A DNA stretch of 7,517 nt, taken from assembly GCA_946478765.1 (NCBI GenBank), contig CAMLDH010000188.1:1-7517 (forward strand), given 5' to 3'. Both the position numbers and the translations under genes were made by a program. Positions 4,475-7,517 of this stretch are shown piece by piece. The first letter of the stretch is position 1, and each line of letters opens with the position of its first letter. Origin of the DNA: an uncultured Oxalobacteraceae bacterium (GTDB lineage Bacteria > Pseudomonadota > Gammaproteobacteria > Burkholderiales > Burkholderiaceae). A model generated the notes under the pieces. That model saw only the letters and a list, made by a program, of their open reading frames with translations. It did not search any database and was not told where the DNA came from.

Positions 4475-7400
4475 TCAGAGAGCATTGTTCTGGGGCCCAC
4501 ATTGCGATGCGCCTTTCTGACTGCCTCCGGGAACACAGTCAGGGGAACTCGTCGTTTTGTCTTCGCCCTCTGACGTGACGTCGACATCGACCGGCGCCGT
4601 CGCAGCCGAGAGGATAGTGAAGGCAGGCGCCGTGAAGACGCCTCCGCCGATCGTGCCCATGCTTCCGATTGCGATCTGCTGCGGCGACAAAGGCGTCGCG
4701 ACAATGGCGTTGATGTCCGCCGTCGTCACGGTGGCATTGGGCAGCGCATAATTGCCAGCGTCGGCGCCGCCGAGTGATAGCCCGGTGATGAACACCGTCT
4801 TGCCCACGCCGGGATTGGCATCCGCAAAATTGCCGGCAGCGGTGGCGACGCTCAGGCTGTCGCCCGCGATGATGCCGGTGAAGGCGGCGCCGGAGGTGTT
4901 CAATGTTGCCGCCGTCGTGCCGTCATAGGTCTTGTTCGCCGCCGTGATGCCGGTAATCGCCGAGATCGCCGCCTTGGCGATGTCGGCGGTGGTCGTGGCG
5001 GTAGTAGCCGCAAGCGTATAGTTGCCCGCATCGGCGCCGCCGTGCGCCAGGCCGGTGATGTTCACCGTCTTGCCCGTCCCCGCGTTCTTGTCGGTGAAGA
5101 CGCCGGTAGCGGTGGCGACGGTGAGCTTGTCACCCGCGATCATGCCGGTGAAGGCGGCATTGGCCGTGTTCAGCGTTGCCGCTGTCGTGCCGTCATAGGT
5201 TTTGTTCGCCGTGATGCCAGTGATACCGGTGAGGGTGGCTTTGTTGACGGTCAACGCGCCGTTCGCATAGACGATGTCGTAACTGCCGGACGACAGGCCG
5301 GAGGCGGTGATCGTATAGCTTCCAGCGTTCCGCGCGCCTTGCGCGGTGCCGCCGAAGTTCAACGCGCCGGCAAGGACGCCGGCGTTGTCTCCAGAGGCGA
5401 AACCGGCATAGGTAACGCCATTGCCGCCCGAGAATACCTGCCCGTCATAGGTCTTGCTTGCGTTGTTCGCCGTGACAGTGAGCGAGGCCTTGTTGATGGC
5501 GAGCGCACCGTTCGCATAGGCGATATTGTAATTACCGGAAGACAGGCCGGAAGCGGTAATCGTGTAGTTCCCGGCAGTCACCGCGCCCTGTGCCGTGCCG
5601 CCGAAGCTCAACGCGCCGGCAAGGACGCCGGCGTTGTCTCCAGAGGCGAAACCGGCATAGGTAACGCCATTGCCGCCCGAGAATACCTGCCCGTCATAGG
5701 TCTTGCTTGCGTTGTTCGCCGTGACGGTAAGCGCCGCCTTGCCGACCGCGAGCGCGCCATCTGCGTAGGTGATGTTGTAATTGCCTGAAGACAGACCGGA
5801 TGCGGTGAGCGTGTAGCTACCCGCATTCACGGCGCCCTGCGCCGTGCCGCCGAAGCTCGCCGTACCGGACAGGACGGCGGCGGTTTCGCCATTGACGAAG
5901 CCGGCATAGGTAAGGCCATTGCCGCCCGAGAATGCCAGTCCGTCGTAGGTCTTGCTCGCATTGCTTGCCGTGACAGTGAGCGCCGCCTTGTTGATGGTGA
6001 GCGCGCCACTGCCATAATCGGCATACACGGTGCGGCCAATATTGTCGGTGACAGACAGCACATTGGCGGTGCCATAGGCATAGGTTCCGGCATTGGTCGC
6101 CGCCGCAATCGCACTGCCCCAGGCGAGAGTGACATTGCTCGTCCCAACGCCATCGAGCGTGATGCCGCTCAAGGAAGGGTTGGCATCGCCATAGGTCTTG
6201 CTCAGATTGGTGTTTGACAGGCGGACATAGTCGTCATAGGCCGTGCTGTCCAGCGCACGTAGCGTCATATAACCGTTATTGCCGCCGCTGTTCGACTTGC
6301 CCCAGACAGTGGCGAAATTCCAACCGGCATCGATGAAGGTGAAGGGATTTTTCATCTGTGCCGTGGTTAGAGCGGTGGCGCCGCAGGTACCGGTGGAAGT
6401 GGTGCCGCAGCCAACGTTCAGACCTGTGGTAGCTGTATCCCAATAACTGTTGCTGACAGTCGTGCCGTTGTTGACGAAGCCGATCAGTCCGCCGACATTG
6501 TTGGTGCCAGCGCCTGTCACCAAACCCGCCGCATAGGTGTTACTGACTGTGCCGCTGTTGTGGAACCCGATTAATCCACCCACACTATTGGTGCCGGAAA
6601 CCTGTCCGGTGGCGTAGGAATTGGCGATTGTGCCGCCATTCAGATAGCCGACCAGACCGCCCACCTGAGAGTTGGCGTCAGAAGCCGTGACGTTGCCCGT
6701 CGCATAGGTGTTACTCACTGTGCCGGTATTGTGGAACCCGATTAATCCACCCACATTACTGATGCCGGAAACCTGTCCGGTGGCGTAGGAATTGGCGATT
6801 GTGCCGCCATTCAGATAGCCGACCAGACCGCCCACCTGAGAGTTGGCGTCAGAAGCCGTGACGTTGCCCGTCGCATAGGTGTAACTAACCGTGCCGCCCT
6901 GATTGACCCCTAACAATCCGCCCGTCAAGGATTGGCCGCTGACGGAACCGGTCGCATAAGATTTGGTGATTGCCCCGAAGTTCTTGCCCACCAGTCCGCC
7001 AACATGGTCGATCCCACTGACGGAACCCGTCGCATAAGAACCACTGATGGTGCCGTCCCCTACCCCTGCAAGCAGGCCGACACGGCTACTGCCGACAACA
7101 GAACCGCCGCTGAGCCTGACATTTCTCACCTCGCTGCCACTGCCGGCCCAGCCGAACAATCCGACATAATTGGTTGCGGGACGATTGATGGCAAGGCCCG
7201 TGATCACATGCCCCAGCCCATCGAAGGTGGCGGTAAACCGAGTGGCCGAAGTGTTCGTGCTGTTGTCGCCGATAGAGGTGAAACCCGCGCCAGCGTTCCA
7301 GGCACTGGTGGCGGAGGCGTCGATATCCGCCCCCAGCACATACTTGCCGGACAGGTTGCCTTTGATCCCCTGCAGCGTGCCGTCATTGCTGCTGCCGGCA

Positions 7401-7517
7401 GCGCCAAGGCTGGTGACGATGGTGTAGTTGGCAACCGCACCATCGCTGCCGAGCTTGGTCGAGAAGCTGCCGGTCGACGCCAGATTGACGGGCGCGTTGA
7501 CCGTATAGGTGGCGCTG
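4475..7517 (-). CDS. Large secreted adhesin with GLUG, MBG and YDG repeats, 5' end outside window
   Basis: This is the C-terminal ~1,013 residues of a giant surface or secreted protein of the filamentous-hemagglutinin/HMW1 type, probably exported by two-partner secretion and acting in attachment. The frame stays open to the window edge, so the N-terminal signal and secretion domain are not seen; GTG 7339 is only an internal Val. From N to C there is a segment containing YVLGADIDAS and FDGLGHVITGL; a GLUG array (6440-7171) with repeated VGGL[V/I]G and SYATG.VSG; an MBG-like domain with KTYGDANPSLSG; three 83-residue MBG repeats; two ~89-residue YDG repeats with NKTYDGTTAATLNT; and a unique tail. 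The protein is Gly/Ala/Thr/Ser-rich, with only four cysteines in the visible part. The tail carries a Cys pair (CX11C) and ends GPQNNAL at TGA (4475-4477). The 129-base gap to the convergent J-domain gene holds no gene or clear terminator. Ligand unknown. Confidence 0.88.
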   Translation of the reverse strand, partial: SATYTVNAPVNLASTGSFSTKLGSDGAVANYTIVTSLGAAGSSNDGTLQGIKGNLSGKYVLGADIDASATSAWNAGAGFTSIGDNSTNTSATRFTATFDGLGHVITGLAINRPATNYVGLFGWAGSGSEVRNVRLSGGSVVGSSRVGLLAGVGDGTISGSYATGSVSGIDHVGGLVGKNFGAITKSYATGSVSGQSLTGGLLGVNQGGTVSYTYATGNVTASDANSQVGGLVGYLNGGTIANSYATGQVSGISNVGGLIGFHNTGTVSNTYATGNVTASDANSQVGGLVGYLNGGTIANSYATGQVSGTNSVGGLIGFHNSGTVSNTYAAGLVTGAGTNNVGGLIGFVNNGTTVSNSYWDTATTGLNVGCGTTSTGTCGATALTTAQMKNPFTFIDAGWNFATVWGKSNSGGNNGYMTLRALDSTAYDDYVRLSNTNLSKTYGDANPSLSGITLDGVGTSNVTLAWGSAIAAATNAGTYAYGTANVLSVTDNIGRTVYADYGSGALTINKAALTVTASNASKTYDGLAFSGGNGLTYAGFVNGETAAVLSGTASFGGTAQGAVNAGSYTLTASGLSSGNYNITYADGALAVGKAALTVTANNASKTYDGQVFSGGNGVTYAGFASGDNAGVLAGALSFGGTAQGAVTAGNYTITASGLSSGNYNIAYANGALAINKASLTVTANNASKTYDGQVFSGGNGVTYAGFASGDNAGVLAGALNFGGTAQGARNAGSYTITASGLSSGSYDIVYANGALTVNKATLTGITGITANKTYDGTTAATLNTANAAFTGMIAGDKLTVATATGVFTDKNAGTGKTVNITGLAHGGADAGNYTLAATTATTTADIAKAAISAITGITAANKTYDGTTAATLNTSGAAFTGIIAGDSLSVATAAGNFADANPGVGKTVFITGLSLGGADAGNYALPNATVTTADINAIVATPLSPQQIAIGSMGTIGGGVFTAPAFTILSAATAPVDVDVTSEGEDKTTSSPDCVPGGSQKGASQCGPQNNAL
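4709..5242 (-). repeat. Two tandem YDG-type repeats of the adhesin
   Basis: Units at about 4976-5242 and 4709-4975 each contain ITGITA(A)NKTYDGTTAATLNT, then AAFTG.IAGD.L.VATA.G.F.D.N.G.GKTV.ITGL..GGADAGNY. This is the usual YDG-domain wording. The second unit has one extra Ala before NKTYDG and is more diverged at DNA level than the MBG copies, which suggests an older duplication. Confidence 0.8.
5243..5989 (-). repeat. Three tandem 83-residue MBG repeats of the adhesin
   Basis: Units at 5741-5989, 5492-5740 and 5243-5491 each start KA[A/S]LTVTA.NASKTYDG and pass through FSGGNG.TYAGF, SFGGTAQGA and GSYT.TASGLSSGNYNI to GAL. Units are exactly 249 bp. Bases 5361-5476 and 5610-5725 are identical over 116 positions, so the C-terminal two units are the most recent duplicates. 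The pattern fits tandem Ig-like or beta-rich MBG domains forming a stalk. Confidence 0.85.
5990..6223 (-). other. MBG_2-like domain of the adhesin
   Basis: The segment runs from VRLSNTNLSKTYGDANPSLS to YGSGALTIN (about 78 residues). KTYGD.NP.LSG followed by NAGTY.Y is characteristic of MBG-type (mostly beta, Gly-rich) domains found in large bacterial surface proteins. It links the GLUG array to the tandem MBG repeats. The domain name comes from memory of the family pattern. Confidence 0.65.
6440..7171 (-). repeat. GLUG-motif array within the adhesin
   Basis: Degenerate units of roughly 25-30 residues follow the pattern VGGLVG...GG.I.NSYATG.VSG and end at NSYWDTAT. Such units are expected to stack as beta-helix or beta-solenoid rungs in exoproteins. 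At least eight VGGL/VGLF-like cores can be counted on the minus strand. The signal is visible directly in the translation; the solenoid fold is family knowledge. Confidence 0.8.
6545..6886 (-). repeat. Tandem 171-bp duplication (57 codons) in the GLUG array
   Basis: Units 6545-6715 and 6716-6886 encode nearly the same 57 residues, beginning S[N/Y]TYATGNVTASDANSQ and ending GFHN[T/S]GTV. Bases 6592-6711 and 6763-6882 are identical over 120 positions at an offset of 171. The near-perfect DNA identity implies recent unequal exchange or gene conversion. Short-read assembly could miscount copies here. Confidence 0.85.

Noticed and set aside
5042..5788. Open frame of 248 codons on the + strand with internal repeats
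   Set aside because: It is the mirror of the MBG/YDG repeats of the adhesin, and its periodicity is inherited from those 249-bp units. No ribosome-binding site or domain supports it.
5243..6886. Regular DNA repeats that might suggest a CRISPR array
   Set aside because: The period is 171 or 249 bp, the whole unit is repeated rather than a short repeat with unique spacers, and the units are in-frame coding repeats of an adhesin.

Overview
The window joins two unrelated pieces of DNA. Positions 1 to about 388 are the end of a ribosomal-protein operon: the last 27 codons of rpoA, then rplQ. The rplQ product looks actinobacterial, perhaps Thermoleophilia-like, judged from memory of L17 sequences. 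From about position 389 to the right edge, the DNA looks like a chromosome segment of a Gram-negative betaproteobacterium, probably Burkholderiales and possibly Oxalobacteraceae. It carries a TonB-dependent receptor, a RegB/RegA redox two-component system and a large secreted adhesin with MBG, YDG and GLUG repeats. At the join, rplQ loses its last ~20 codons and the convergent TonB receptor gene loses its 3' part at the same few bases. No mobile element or repeat lies there, so an assembly or library chimera is the simplest explanation.

Layout: rpoA tail (+, 1-86); rplQ (+, 98 to the join near 388); 3'-truncated TonB-dependent receptor (-, 382-1806); a short divergent control region (1807-1929); regB sensor kinase (+, 1930-3207) overlapping regA response regulator (+, 3204-3743) by ATGA; a 176-bp AT-richer gap with a long-looped inverted repeat; a small type III J-domain protein (+, 3920-4345); a 129-bp convergent gap; and the C-terminal ~1,013 residues of a very large exoprotein (-, 4475 to beyond 7517).

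Functionally, RegB (membrane kinase with the quinone-site motif GGATNPF and the redox-box cysteine) and RegA (receiver plus Fis-type HTH) form a redox-responsive regulatory pair. The most interesting regulatory signal is a perfect 7-bp-arm palindrome, TGCGACA-TAG-TGTCGCA (1866-1882), in the divergent region. It fits the GCGNC-Nx-GNCGC form reported for RegA/PrrA binding sites. It lies where it could control both regBA and the TonB receptor, linking redox sensing to outer-membrane uptake. A good TATAAT sits so close to the regB start that regB mRNA may be leaderless.

The adhesin gene runs off the right edge, so its N-terminal secretion domain is not visible. Its visible part is a GLUG array, an MBG-like domain, three 83-residue MBG repeats, two YDG repeats and a unique C-terminal tail with a cysteine pair. 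I see no RNA gene, CRISPR array, insertion sequence or recognisable new defence or mobile system.
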